A program made the position numbers and the translations under genes. The notes below the pieces were generated by a model that saw only the letters and a list, made by a program, of their open reading frames with translations, made no database searches and had not been told where the DNA came from. Shown piece after piece: positions 1-8,045 of a DNA stretch of 64,000 bases. The DNA lies in contig NZ_KK069991.1 of the NCBI RefSeq assembly GCF_000576425.1, positions 91,417 through 155,416 of the forward strand, in the 5' to 3' direction. Origin of the DNA: Brachybacterium phenoliresistens. GTDB taxonomy: Bacteria; Actinomycetota; Actinomycetes; Actinomycetales; Dermabacteraceae. Every line of letters starts with the position of its first letter. The first letter of the stretch is position 1.

Positions 1-1395
1 TGGCTCGCGCTGCGGGGGGTGCTGGAGCCGATCCTGGCCTCGGGCGGCACGGTGATCGTCGGGCTGCTGTGCCTCATGCTCTCCGACCTCGGCTCCACCG
101 CTGCGCTGGGCCCCGTCGCCGCGGTCGGCATCGTCTGCGCGATGCTCACCTCCCTCACCTTCCTGCCGGCGATGCTCGCCCTCGTCGGCCGGGCGGCGTT
201 CTGGCCGCGCGCCCCGCGCCGCGGCTCCGCACCGGTCGCGCTGACCGGGGCCGATGCGACCGGCCCGTGGGCGCGGGTGGGCCGGCTCGTCGCCGCCGCC
301 CCCAAGCGCGTGGCCGCCACGGTGGTCGTGCTGCTGGTCGCCGGATGCGGCGGGCTCACCCTGCTGCAGGCCGACGGCGTCCCGCAGAGCGAGTTCGTGC
401 TCGGGGCCAGCCAGGCCCGCGACGGCCAGGCGGCGCTGGACCGCCACTTCCCCGGCGGCTCCGGCACCCCGACCTACGTGCTCGCCCCGGCCGATCAGCG
501 CGCCGAGGTCGCCGCGGCCGTCGCCGGGGCCGACGGGGTGGAGGGCCTCGCCCTGGTCTCCCAGGACTCCCCGTCCGGGAGCCTGCCGGTGGACGCCTCC
601 GGCGAGGTGGCGGCCGAGGCATCGGCCGGGCCGTTCGCGGACGCCCGGCCCACCGAGGTCGACGGGCAGCTGCTGTTCTCGGTGACCCTCGAGGACCCCG
701 CCGACTCCCTCGAGGCCGAGCAGACGGTGAGGGCGCTGCGCGAGGCGGTCGGCCCGCTGGATGCGGCCGTCGGCGGCTCGACCGCGGTGGACCTCGACAC
801 CAACGAGACCTCCGCCCACGACCGCACGCTGATCATCCCCCTGGTCCTCGTCGCGATCACGATCATGCTGGCGCTGCTGCTGCGCTCCCTGCTGGCGCCG
901 CTGGTGCTGCTGGCGACGACGGTGCTGAGCTTCGGCACGGCCCTCGGGGTGAGCGCGGTGATCTTCCGCCTCATCGACCAGCCCCGCTCGGATCCCTCGG
1001 TGCCGCTGTACGCCTTCGTGTTCCTCGTGGCGCTGGGCATCGACTACAACATCTTCCTCATGACCCGGGTGCGGGAGGAGGCCCTGGTCCACGGCACCCG
1101 CGAGGGCACGCTGCGGGGACTGTCGATCACCGGCGGCGTCATCACCAGCGCCGGCGTCGTCCTCGCGGCGACCTTCGCGGCGCTGCTGGTGATCCCCATC
1201 CAGTTCCTGCTGCAGCTGGCGATCATCGTCGCCCTCGGCGTGCTGATGGACGCCCTGGTCGTGCGGACGTTCCTGGTCCCCGCGCTCGCCGTGGCGATCG
1301 GCGACCGCATCTGGTGGCCCGCCGCGATCTCCCGGGGCCGCCGCGCCGCCCCCACCCACCGGAAGGACGCCTCCGATGCCGCACCCGCCCGCTGA
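1..1395 (+). CDS. MMPL-family RND transporter, C-terminal part (5' end outside window)
   Basis: The reading frame is open from base 1, so the start lies upstream and only the last ~465 residues are present. Visible are a membrane block near the left edge, a soluble extracytoplasmic loop, then a block of about five helices with the LGIDYNIFLMTRVREE signature typical of MMPL/YdfJ proteins, where the Asp in the membrane is the expected proton-relay residue. MMPL proteins export lipids or hydrophobic compounds across the membrane using proton motive force; the substrate cannot be read from sequence. The stop overlaps the start of the tspO-like gene by 20 bp, suggesting co-transcription. The family is clear; the specific role is unknown. 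Confidence 0.85.
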   Translation, partial: WLALRGVLEPILASGGTVIVGLLCLMLSDLGSTAALGPVAAVGIVCAMLTSLTFLPAMLALVGRAAFWPRAPRRGSAPVALTGADATGPWARVGRLVAAAPKRVAATVVVLLVAGCGGLTLLQADGVPQSEFVLGASQARDGQAALDRHFPGGSGTPTYVLAPADQRAEVAAAVAGADGVEGLALVSQDSPSGSLPVDASGEVAAEASAGPFADARPTEVDGQLLFSVTLEDPADSLEAEQTVRALREAVGPLDAAVGGSTAVDLDTNETSAHDRTLIIPLVLVAITIMLALLLRSLLAPLVLLATTVLSFGTALGVSAVIFRLIDQPRSDPSVPLYAFVFLVALGIDYNIFLMTRVREEALVHGTREGTLRGLSITGGVITSAGVVLAATFAALLVIPIQFLLQLAIIVALGVLMDALVVRTFLVPALAVAIGDRIWWPAAISRGRRAAPTHRKDASDAAPAR

Positions 1396-1927
1396 CCCCC
1401 GCCGCCCCTCGCCCGGGACGCCGCGGCGCGCCCCCGGCGAGCCGTCCCGCGCTGCCGACGGGCCGTCCCGCGGCCGCTCGCTGCTCATGCTGCTGGCCTT
1501 CGTCGGGGCGACGGCGATCGCCGCCGGCATCGGCGGGATGGCGGCCGCCGGCTCGCAGGAGACCTACGCCGCGCTGCGGCTGCCGGCCTTCGCCCCGCCG
1601 GCCTGGCTGTTCGGCCCCGCGTGGACGGTGCTGTACGTGCTGATCGCCGTGGCCGGCTGGCTCGTGTGGCGCCGCGCCGGGGCGGACCGCGCCCTCGCCC
1701 TGTGGTGCGCCCAGCTCGTGCTCAACGCCCTCTGGACCCCGCTGTTCTTCGGCGCGGACCTGTACTGGCTCGCCTTCGCGGAGATCGTGCTGCTGTGGAT
1801 CGCCATCCTCGCCTGCCTGGTCGCCTTCCGCGCCCGGCGGCCGATGGCGGCGCTGCTGCTGGTGCCCTACCTCGCCTGGGTCAGCTACGCCGGGGCCCTG
1901 AACCTGGGGATCGCGCTGCTGAACTGA
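1376..1927 (+). CDS. tspO: TspO/MBR-family tryptophan-rich membrane protein
   Basis: 183 residues. After a ~35-residue Pro/Arg-rich N-terminal extension come five predicted membrane helices. Family hallmarks are present: PPAWLFGPAWTVLY and AQLVLNALWTPLFF, with many Trp residues. TspO proteins bind tetrapyrroles and steroids and have been linked to porphyrin handling and, in some bacteria, pigment gene control. Here tspO sits close to a ferrochelatase and a carotenoid locus, which fits a tetrapyrrole/oxidative-stress role, though that is inference. The gene overlaps the preceding MMPL gene by 20 bp. The start could lie further in, since the N-terminal extension is longer than usual for the family. 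Confidence 0.88.
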   Translation: MPHPPADPRRPSPGTPRRAPGEPSRAADGPSRGRSLLMLLAFVGATAIAAGIGGMAAAGSQETYAALRLPAFAPPAWLFGPAWTVLYVLIAVAGWLVWRRAGADRALALWCAQLVLNALWTPLFFGADLYWLAFAEIVLLWIAILACLVAFRARRPMAALLLVPYLAWVSYAGALNLGIALLN

Positions 1928-1934
1928 CCCCCAC

Positions 1935-2034
1935 GCGCCACGGCTCCGCGCGCGGCATGGCTCCCCGGGCCACGGCTTCCCGTGCACCACAGCGGCCTGC
2001 GCGCCACGGCGTCCCGCGCAGCACGGCCGGACGG
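1935..2034. repeat. About six imperfect 17-bp tandem repeats between convergent genes
   Basis: Units begin near 1935, 1950, 1967, 1984, 2001 and 2018. The consensus resembles GCGCCACGGCTCCCCGC with 2-6 changes per copy. The block fills the gap between the ends of tspO (+) and the minus-strand NAD(P)-binding gene. It may act as a bidirectional terminator region or simply be a slippage-prone repeat. Confidence 0.6.
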
Positions 2035-2042
2035 GGCAGCGC

Positions 2043-3533
2043 TCAGCGGCGGGCGGCGTCCAGGATGTTCCGGGCCATCGCCGGGAAGACGAGGGCGTGG
2101 AACGGGGAGATCGCCCGCCAGTACAGGCGGCCCAGCAGCCCGTCGGGGAGGAACACGGCCCGCTGGCGGTAGCAGCTGCCGCCGCCCTCGGCCGGCTCGA
2201 CCGAGAGCTGCAGCCAGGCGCGGCCGCCCGTGCGCATCTCCGCCCGCAGGGTGAGGCAGCGCCCCGGCTCGATCCGCTCGACGCGCCACCAGTCCACCGC
2301 ATCGCCCACCCGCAGCGCCTGCGGGTCGCGGCGTCCGCGCCGCAGGCCCGGACCGCCGACCACGAGGTCCACGGCGCCGCGGAGCGCCCACAGCAGCGGC
2401 GTCGAGTACCAGCCCGCGGAGCCGCCGATGCCCTCGATGACCCGCCACACCGCAGCGGGGTCGACATCGGCCGCGGTGAGCTCCCGCTCGTCGGTGTGCA
2501 GGGTGTGGCCGGCCCAGTCCGGGTCCTCCGGCAGGGGCTCCTCGGGAGCGCGGTGCAGCGAGGCGTCGTCGTCCCAGCGCGAGGCGAGATCGCCGCGCCG
2601 CTGGGCGGCGAGCGCGGCCCGCACGGCGTCGCGGTAGCGCATCGGCCCGTCCGCGGGCGCGGGCAGTACCTCCTGCGCCAGCGGCGCGCGGGTCACGGCG
2701 TCGTGCTGCATCGACTCCGCCAGCGGCCGCGCGATGGACAGCGGCACCGGCGTGACCACGCCGATCCACAGCCCCGACAGGCGCGGCGCCGGGATCGGCA
2801 GGCTCAGCACGCGGCGCCGCGGCAGGCCGGCGACCTCTGCGTAACCGGTGAGCAGGTCGGCGAAGCGCAGATCGGACTCGCCGCTGCCCACCCCGTAGGT
2901 GCCCGAGACGTCCCCGGGGGCGAGCACCGCCGCGGCGAGGTAGTGGAGCACGTCGCGCACCGCGACCGGCTCGATCCGATTGCGCACCCAGCGCGGGGCG
3001 GGCATCACCGGCAGCCGCTCGGCGAGATGGCGGATGATCTCGAAGCTCGCCGACCCGGCGCCGATCACCGTGGCCGCCTCCAGGATCGTCGTCGGCACCG
3101 CGCCCTCGCGCAGGATCTCCCCGACCCGTCGGCGCGAGGCCATGTGGGCGCTGAGCTCCCCGGACTGCGGGTGCAGTCCGGAGAGGTAGACGATGCGCCG
3201 GACCTCGGCGCGCTCGGCCTCCTCCGCCATGATCCGCGCCATGCGGGCCTCCCGCTCCTCGAACCCGGAGCCGCCGGCCATCGCATGGACGAGGAACACC
3301 ACCACCTCGATGCCCTCGAGGGCGCGGCGCACTGCCATCCGGTCCGCCAGGTCGGCGGGGGCGGCCTCCACCCGGTCGGCCCACGGCTGGGCCTCGAGCC
3401 GCTCGCGGCTGCGCCCGCACACGCGCACCCGGGCGCCGCGGTCGACCAGCTGCGGCACCAGGCGCCCGCCGACGTAGCCGGTCGCGCCCGTGACCAGCAC
3501 GTGCGGGGGCTGCGGTGCGGGCTGCGCGCTCAT
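2043..3533 (-). CDS. NAD(P)-binding SDR-type protein with C-terminal DUF2867-like domain
   Basis: 496 residues. The N-terminus carries a Rossmann motif, LVTGATGYVGGRLVPQL, followed by an NmrA/atypical-SDR fold of ~300 residues. The C-terminal ~150 residues (containing RAWLQLSVEP and later YWRAISPFHALVFP) match the DUF2867 type, a ligand-binding-like domain often fused to this SDR class. The substrate is unknown. The start chosen is the ATG whose first bases overlap the stop of the upstream ferrochelatase gene by 4 bp, so the two are translationally coupled. Similar SDR/DUF2867 genes are often seen near carotenoid or photolyase genes in actinobacteria (recalled, not checked). Confidence 0.8.
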   Translation of the reverse strand: MSAQPAPQPPHVLVTGATGYVGGRLVPQLVDRGARVRVCGRSRERLEAQPWADRVEAAPADLADRMAVRRALEGIEVVVFLVHAMAGGSGFEEREARMARIMAEEAERAEVRRIVYLSGLHPQSGELSAHMASRRRVGEILREGAVPTTILEAATVIGAGSASFEIIRHLAERLPVMPAPRWVRNRIEPVAVRDVLHYLAAAVLAPGDVSGTYGVGSGESDLRFADLLTGYAEVAGLPRRRVLSLPIPAPRLSGLWIGVVTPVPLSIARPLAESMQHDAVTRAPLAQEVLPAPADGPMRYRDAVRAALAAQRRGDLASRWDDDASLHRAPEEPLPEDPDWAGHTLHTDERELTAADVDPAAVWRVIEGIGGSAGWYSTPLLWALRGAVDLVVGGPGLRRGRRDPQALRVGDAVDWWRVERIEPGRCLTLRAEMRTGGRAWLQLSVEPAEGGGSCYRQRAVFLPDGLLGRLYWRAISPFHALVFPAMARNILDAARR

Positions 3534-4840
3534 CGGCCGCCCGCCTCCCCGGTGGTGCCGGCGCCCGCGGGGCGGGTGCTCCCGCCCTCGTCCCGGGCGG
3601 CCTGCGTACGTGCGGCGCGCAGGTCCTCCCCGGAGTCCAGCGCCGAGGTGGTCGGCACGATGCGCGCCCGCGGCGACCCGGAGACGCAGCAGGCGGTGCC
3701 GCAGACGTCCGCGGTGGGGCCGAACTCGGTGACCGCGCGGCGCGGGGCATCGGGCCGGATCCGCTCCTCGACGAGGTCCGCGAGCGCCGCCACGAAGCGC
3801 GGGTCCGTGCCCGGCGTGGCCACGCGGCGGAAGGCGAGGGAGTGCTGCTCGGCGCTCTCGCGCGCCTCGGTGTCCAGGTCCCAGATCACCTCCACATGAT
3901 CGCTGACGAAGCCCACGGGGACCACCACCACCGCGTCGTGCTCGCCCTCCTCGGCGATCCGGGCGATCACGTCGTTGACGTCCGGCTCGAGCCACGGGGT
4001 GTGCGGGGCGCCGGAGCGGGACTGGTAGACCAGCTCCCAGCCGGGCAGCTCCGTCCCGGCGCCCTCGGCCGCGCGCCGCTGCGCGACGGCGTCCATGAGG
4101 TACCGGCAGGCCGCCTCGTGCTGGCGGACGTACCAGCGCGCGGGGCCGCCGGTGCGCTCCTCGGCCGGGCCGGAGGCGTCGGCCATCGCGGTCGGGATCG
4201 AGTGGGTGGAGAACAGGATCCGGACCCGCGCGCCGTCGTGGCCCTCCTCCTGCAGCTGCGCGAGCGCATCGAGGATCCCGTCGGCCATCGGCGCGAGGAA
4301 GCCGGGGTGGGAGAAGTAGGGGCGCACCTTGTCGAGGCGCACCGTGCCCAGCAGGCCGGTCTCCACGAGCGCCCGCCCGAAGTCCTCGCGGTACTGCCGG
4401 CACGAGGAGTAGGAGGAGTACGCGCTGGTGGCGATGGCGAGGACCTCGCGGTGCCCGTCGGCGTGCAGCCCGCGGACCGCCTCGGCCATGGTCGGCTGCC
4501 AGTTGCGGTTGCCCCAGTGGATCGGCAGGTCGATGCCGCGCTCGTCGAGCTCCGCCCGCAGCGCCCGGATCAGGGCGCGATTCTGGTCGTTGATGGGGGA
4601 GCGCCCGCCCAGGGCCCGGTAGTGCGCCCCGACCTCCTCGAGGCGCTCGTCGGGGATCCCGCGGCCGCGGGTGACGTTGCGCAGGAACGGCAGGACGTCC
4701 TCCTCGCGCTCGGGCCCGCCGAAGGAGGCGAGGAGGATCGCGTCGTAGGGTCGGGGCAGGGCGCGCCGCTCGCGGGGCGAGGAGACGGTCGACTCCTCGA
4801 GCGGGGCGCAGAGATCGGCGGGGGCGGGCGATGCGGTCAT
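3530..4840 (-). CDS. hemH: Coproporphyrin III / ferrochelatase
   Basis: 436 residues. It inserts Fe(II) into the porphyrin; in actinobacteria the usual substrate is coproporphyrin III (CpfC in newer naming). Family features: AILLASFGGPE near the N-terminus, the active-site block ILFSTHSIP (catalytic His), and VVVPVGFVSDHVEVIWDLDTEA with the conserved His and Glu. Near the C-terminus lies DVCGTACC, and an earlier Cys lies in SSYSSCRQY; these fit the [2Fe-2S] ligands known in actinobacterial ferrochelatases. The ATG at 4840 was chosen because a GGAGG lies 4 bp upstream; a further in-frame ATG exists at 4864. A ~45-residue Ser/Arg/Gly-rich tail follows the cysteines. The gene is coupled by a 4-bp overlap to the SDR gene. 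Confidence 0.93.
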   Translation of the reverse strand: MTASPAPADLCAPLEESTVSSPRERRALPRPYDAILLASFGGPEREEDVLPFLRNVTRGRGIPDERLEEVGAHYRALGGRSPINDQNRALIRALRAELDERGIDLPIHWGNRNWQPTMAEAVRGLHADGHREVLAIATSAYSSYSSCRQYREDFGRALVETGLLGTVRLDKVRPYFSHPGFLAPMADGILDALAQLQEEGHDGARVRILFSTHSIPTAMADASGPAEERTGGPARWYVRQHEAACRYLMDAVAQRRAAEGAGTELPGWELVYQSRSGAPHTPWLEPDVNDVIARIAEEGEHDAVVVVPVGFVSDHVEVIWDLDTEARESAEQHSLAFRRVATPGTDPRFVAALADLVEERIRPDAPRRAVTEFGPTADVCGTACCVSGSPRARIVPTTSALDSGEDLRAARTQAARDEGGSTRPAGAGTTGEAGGR

Positions 4841-4880
4841 GGGTCCTCCGAGGCGGGCGGGCATGGCGGCCGGCGCACCA

Positions 4881-4908
4881 TTGAGTTAGAATTCCGAACA
4901 GTTAGAGA
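4881..4908 (+). promoter_or_regulatory. Candidate promoter/operator of the marR-crtB-crtI unit
   Basis: TTGAGT at 4881-4886 and TAGAGA at 4903-4908 are 16 bp apart, an acceptable -35/-10 pair. The hexamer GTTAGA occurs at 4885 and again at 4901, flanking GAATTC, so this AT-rich patch is also a plausible MarR binding site. It lies between the divergent hemH and marR genes. Motif reading only. Confidence 0.4.
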
Positions 4909-4960
4909 CGCTACATGTGTGTGCGGGCCCTGTCCAGCGCACCCGATCCCGGAGAGTCCG

Positions 4961-5473
4961 ATGGCAGATCTGCCCGCAGAGCCCCACCCCTCGAGCGGCT
5001 ACTGGTTCCCGCCCGACGAGCCCGAGACCGCCTCGACCGTGGAGCTGCTCAACGAGCTGCGGCGGTACCGCTCCTCCAACACCCGCATGCGATCGCGGGT
5101 GGGCGATGACATGGACATGGGGGAGAAGGACCTCCTGGCCCTGCGCGCCCTGCTCGAGGCGCAGGCGGAGGGCCGGGTGCTGCGCCAGCGGGACCTCGCC
5201 CGGATGCTCGACATCCGTCCCGCCTCGGCCAGCGCCCTCGTGGACCGCCTGGTCCGCGACGGGCACGCCGAGCGCATGCCCCACCCGGAGGACCGGCGCT
5301 CCATCGCCGTGGTCCCCACCCGCCACGGGGACGAGGAGGTGCGCGCCACGCTCGCCGACATGCACGAGCGGATGTTCGCGGTCGCCCGCGCCCTCAGCCC
5401 CGAGGAGCGGGAGGTCGTCACCGGCTTCCTGCGCCGCCTGAACCACGACGCCGCCGGCGAGGGAGAACGATGA
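4961..5473 (+). CDS. MarR-family transcriptional regulator, first gene of the crtBI unit
   Basis: 170 residues with a winged helix: recognition region QRDLARMLDIRPASASALVDRLVRDG, then the wing with the MarR-typical HPEDRRS. The ATG at 4961 is preceded by GGAGAG 4 bp away. Its stop overlaps the crtB start (ATGA), so it is co-transcribed with phytoene synthase and probably autoregulates the unit. It is only distantly similar to the second MarR protein at 10235-10822, sharing the wing motif. The ligand is unknown; by analogy with Corynebacterium CrtR it could be a prenyl diphosphate, but that is inference. Confidence 0.85.
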   Translation: MADLPAEPHPSSGYWFPPDEPETASTVELLNELRRYRSSNTRMRSRVGDDMDMGEKDLLALRALLEAQAEGRVLRQRDLARMLDIRPASASALVDRLVRDGHAERMPHPEDRRSIAVVPTRHGDEEVRATLADMHERMFAVARALSPEEREVVTGFLRRLNHDAAGEGER

Positions 5474-6360
5474 TCTCCCCGCTGGACGCGCAGGCCGCGG
5501 CCGCCTACCGCTCCGCCGCCAGCTCGGCGGCCGCCGCGGTCATCGGCCGCTACTCGACGTCCTTCGCGCTGTCGGCCCGGCTGCTGCGCGAGCCCGTCCG
5601 CACCCGGGTGCGGTGCATCTACGCCCTGGTGCGGGTCGCCGACGAGATCGTCGACGGCGCGGCCCGCGGCAGCGGACTGGGCGCCGAGCAGATCGCGGCC
5701 AGTCTGGACGCCTACGAGGCCGCCGTCGAGGCGGCCCGCGAGACGGGGTTCAGCACCGACCTGGTGATCCATGCCTTCGCCCGCACCGCCCGGGAGACCG
5801 GGATCGGCCCCGAGCTGACGGCTCCCTTCTTCGCCTCCATGCGGATGGACCTCGAGCGCAGCGACCACACCCCGGAGACCTTCGCCCGCTACGTGCACGG
5901 CTCCGCGGAGGTGGTGGGCCTGATGTGCCTGCGCGTGTTCGCCACCGACCGGTCCCCGACCCCGGTGGAGCCCGATGCCCGGCTGGTCGAGGGCGCCCGG
6001 CGGCTCGGCGCCGCGTTCCAGAAGGTGAACTTCCTGCGCGACCTGCACGCCGATGCCGACGCCCGCGGTCGCGCCTACTTCCCCGGCATCGACCCGGCGC
6101 GGCTCACCGATGCGCAGCGCGACCTCCTGCTGGACGACGTCGACGCCGATCTCGCCGCCGCCCGGGCGGCCATCGTGCATCTGCCCGCCTCCAGCCGCGC
6201 CGCCGTGCTCGCCGCCCACGACCTCTTCGCAGAGCTCTCCGCGCGGCTGCGCGCCACCCCGGCCGCACGCCTGCGCACCCGGCGCGTCCGCGTGCCGGAC
6301 CTGCGCAAGGCGTGCATCGCGGCCCGCGCCGTCGCCGTCGCCCGGCGGGTGAGGGTCTGA
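5470..6360 (+). CDS. crtB: Phytoene synthase
   Basis: 296 residues, squalene/phytoene synthase family. It condenses two geranylgeranyl diphosphates to 15-cis-phytoene. The first Asp-rich motif appears in YALVRVADEIVD and the second in FQKVNFLRDLHADADARGR, both of which bind Mg-diphosphate. The length is normal. It overlaps the upstream marR stop by 4 bp and the crtI start by 1 bp, giving a tight marR-crtB-crtI operon. The substrate is supplied by the crtE product encoded at 10938. Confidence 0.95.
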   Translation: MISPLDAQAAAAYRSAASSAAAAVIGRYSTSFALSARLLREPVRTRVRCIYALVRVADEIVDGAARGSGLGAEQIAASLDAYEAAVEAARETGFSTDLVIHAFARTARETGIGPELTAPFFASMRMDLERSDHTPETFARYVHGSAEVVGLMCLRVFATDRSPTPVEPDARLVEGARRLGAAFQKVNFLRDLHADADARGRAYFPGIDPARLTDAQRDLLLDDVDADLAAARAAIVHLPASSRAAVLAAHDLFAELSARLRATPAARLRTRRVRVPDLRKACIAARAVAVARRVRV

Positions 6361-8045
6361 TGCCCTCGACCCCGACGCCCGGGCCCCGACCTCGGAGCGG
6401 CCCGCGCGCCCCGCAGCCTCCCGCCCCGGAGCCGCGGCGCATCGCGATCATCGGCGGCGGCGTGGCGGGACTGGCGAGCGCCGCCCTGCTCGCGGCCGAC
6501 GGCCACGCCGTCACCGTCGTCGAACGGTCCCAGGACCTCGGCGGGCGGGCCGGCCGATGGGAGAGCGAGGGGTTCGCCTTCGACACGGGACCGTCCTGGT
6601 GGCTGATGCCCGAGTGCTTCGAGCACTTCTTCGCCCTGCTCGGGGAGCGCCTGGAGGACCACCTCGACCTGGTGCGGCTGGACCCCGGGTACCGGGTGCT
6701 CGGCGAGCGGTACCCCGAGCCGCTGGACCTGCGCGGCGGCCGCGCCGACGCGATCGCCGCGTTCGAGCGGGAGGAGCCGGGCGCGGGGGCGGCGCTGGCC
6801 GCCTACCTGGACTCCGCCCGCGAGGCCTATGACCTGGCCACGGACTCCTTCCTCTACACCACCTTCTCGCGCGTCTCCGCCCGCACCGTCGCCTCGGTGC
6901 TGCCGCGGGCGGGCACCCTGGCGCGGCTGCTGCTCGAGAGCCTCCACGACCGCGTCGCGCGGACGGTGACGGACACCCGGCTGCGGCAGGTCCTGGGGTA
7001 CCCGGCGGTGTTCCTCGGGGCGACCCCGCGCACCGCCCCCAGCATCTACCACCTGATGAGCGCGATGGACCTCGAGGACGGGGTGCGCTACCCCCTCGGC
7101 GGCTTCTCCCGGCTGGTCCAGGCGCTGCGGCGCCTCGCCCTCGAGCGCGGGGTGGTGCTGCGCACCGGAACCGAGGTCACCGCGATCCGCACCGCGCCGC
7201 GCCCCGGCCGGGTGCCCGGCCGCCGCCGGCTGCAGGTCACCGGGATCACCGTCCGCGCGGTCCCGGCCGATGCCGACGCCCCGGCCGGCCCCGAGGAGGT
7301 CCTCCCCGCGGACCTCGTGGTCTCCGCCGCGGACCTCCACCACACCGAGACCGCCCTGCTCCCCGCGGAGGCGCAGACCTACCCGCAGCCGTACTGGGAC
7401 CGCCGCACCTCGGGCCCCGGCGCCGTGCTCGCCCTGCTCGGGGTGCGCGGCGGCCTTCCCCAGCTGGCCCACCACACCCTGCTGTTCACCGAGGACTGGG
7501 ACGCCAACTTCGCGCACATCCTCGACGGCCCGCCGCAGGCGCCGGACCCGGCGAGCCTGTACGTGTGCCGGCCCTCGGCCACCGACCCGTCGGTCGCCCC
7601 GCCCGGGCACGAGAACCTGTTCGTGCTCATCCCCGTGCCCCCCGACGCCCCGGACGGCACAGGGCTGGGCCGCGGCGGCCTCGACGGCGGCGGCGACGCC
7701 CCCGTGGAGGAGGCGGCGGATCGGGCGATCGCGCAGATCGCCGCGTGGGCCGGGATCGAGGACCTCGCTGCACGGATCACGGTGCGCCGCACTGTGGGCC
7801 CCGGCGACTTCGCCCGGGACCTGCACTCCTGGCGCGGCAACGCCCTCGGGCCCGCGCACACGCTGCGGCAGTCCGCCTTCCTGCGCGGCTCCCAGCGCAG
7901 CCGGCGCGTGGAGGGCCTGTACTACGCCGGCGGCACCACCGTGCCCGGCGTCGGCCTGCCGATGTGCCTGATCAGCGCGGAGAACGTGCTCAAGCTCGTG
8001 CGCGGCGACCGGACCGACGGGCCGCTGCCCGTGCCGGGGACCTGA
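6360..8045 (+). CDS. crtI: Phytoene desaturase
   Basis: 561 residues. The FAD-binding motif IAIIGGGVAGLASAALL lies near residue 28 after a Pro-rich N-terminal extension. The C-terminal signature GLYYAGGTTVPGVGLPMCL is characteristic of CrtI-type carotenoid desaturases. It should convert phytoene to lycopene in four steps at the membrane surface. It starts on the last base of the crtB stop (TGATG). It is somewhat longer than usual (~500) because of the N-terminal tail and a Pro/Gly-rich insertion around residues 430-445. Its last 56 bp overlap the 3' end of the convergent crtU gene. Confidence 0.94.
   Translation: MPSTPTPGPRPRSGPRAPQPPAPEPRRIAIIGGGVAGLASAALLAADGHAVTVVERSQDLGGRAGRWESEGFAFDTGPSWWLMPECFEHFFALLGERLEDHLDLVRLDPGYRVLGERYPEPLDLRGGRADAIAAFEREEPGAGAALAAYLDSAREAYDLATDSFLYTTFSRVSARTVASVLPRAGTLARLLLESLHDRVARTVTDTRLRQVLGYPAVFLGATPRTAPSIYHLMSAMDLEDGVRYPLGGFSRLVQALRRLALERGVVLRTGTEVTAIRTAPRPGRVPGRRRLQVTGITVRAVPADADAPAGPEEVLPADLVVSAADLHHTETALLPAEAQTYPQPYWDRRTSGPGAVLALLGVRGGLPQLAHHTLLFTEDWDANFAHILDGPPQAPDPASLYVCRPSATDPSVAPPGHENLFVLIPVPPDAPDGTGLGRGGLDGGGDAPVEEAADRAIAQIAAWAGIEDLAARITVRRTVGPGDFARDLHSWRGNALGPAHTLRQSAFLRGSQRSRRVEGLYYAGGTTVPGVGLPMCLISAENVLKLVRGDRTDGPLPVPGT

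Noticed and set aside
2097..3899. Long plus-strand frame opposite the SDR and ferrochelatase genes
   Set aside because: His/Arg-rich shadow sequence with no domain; the minus-strand genes explain the region.
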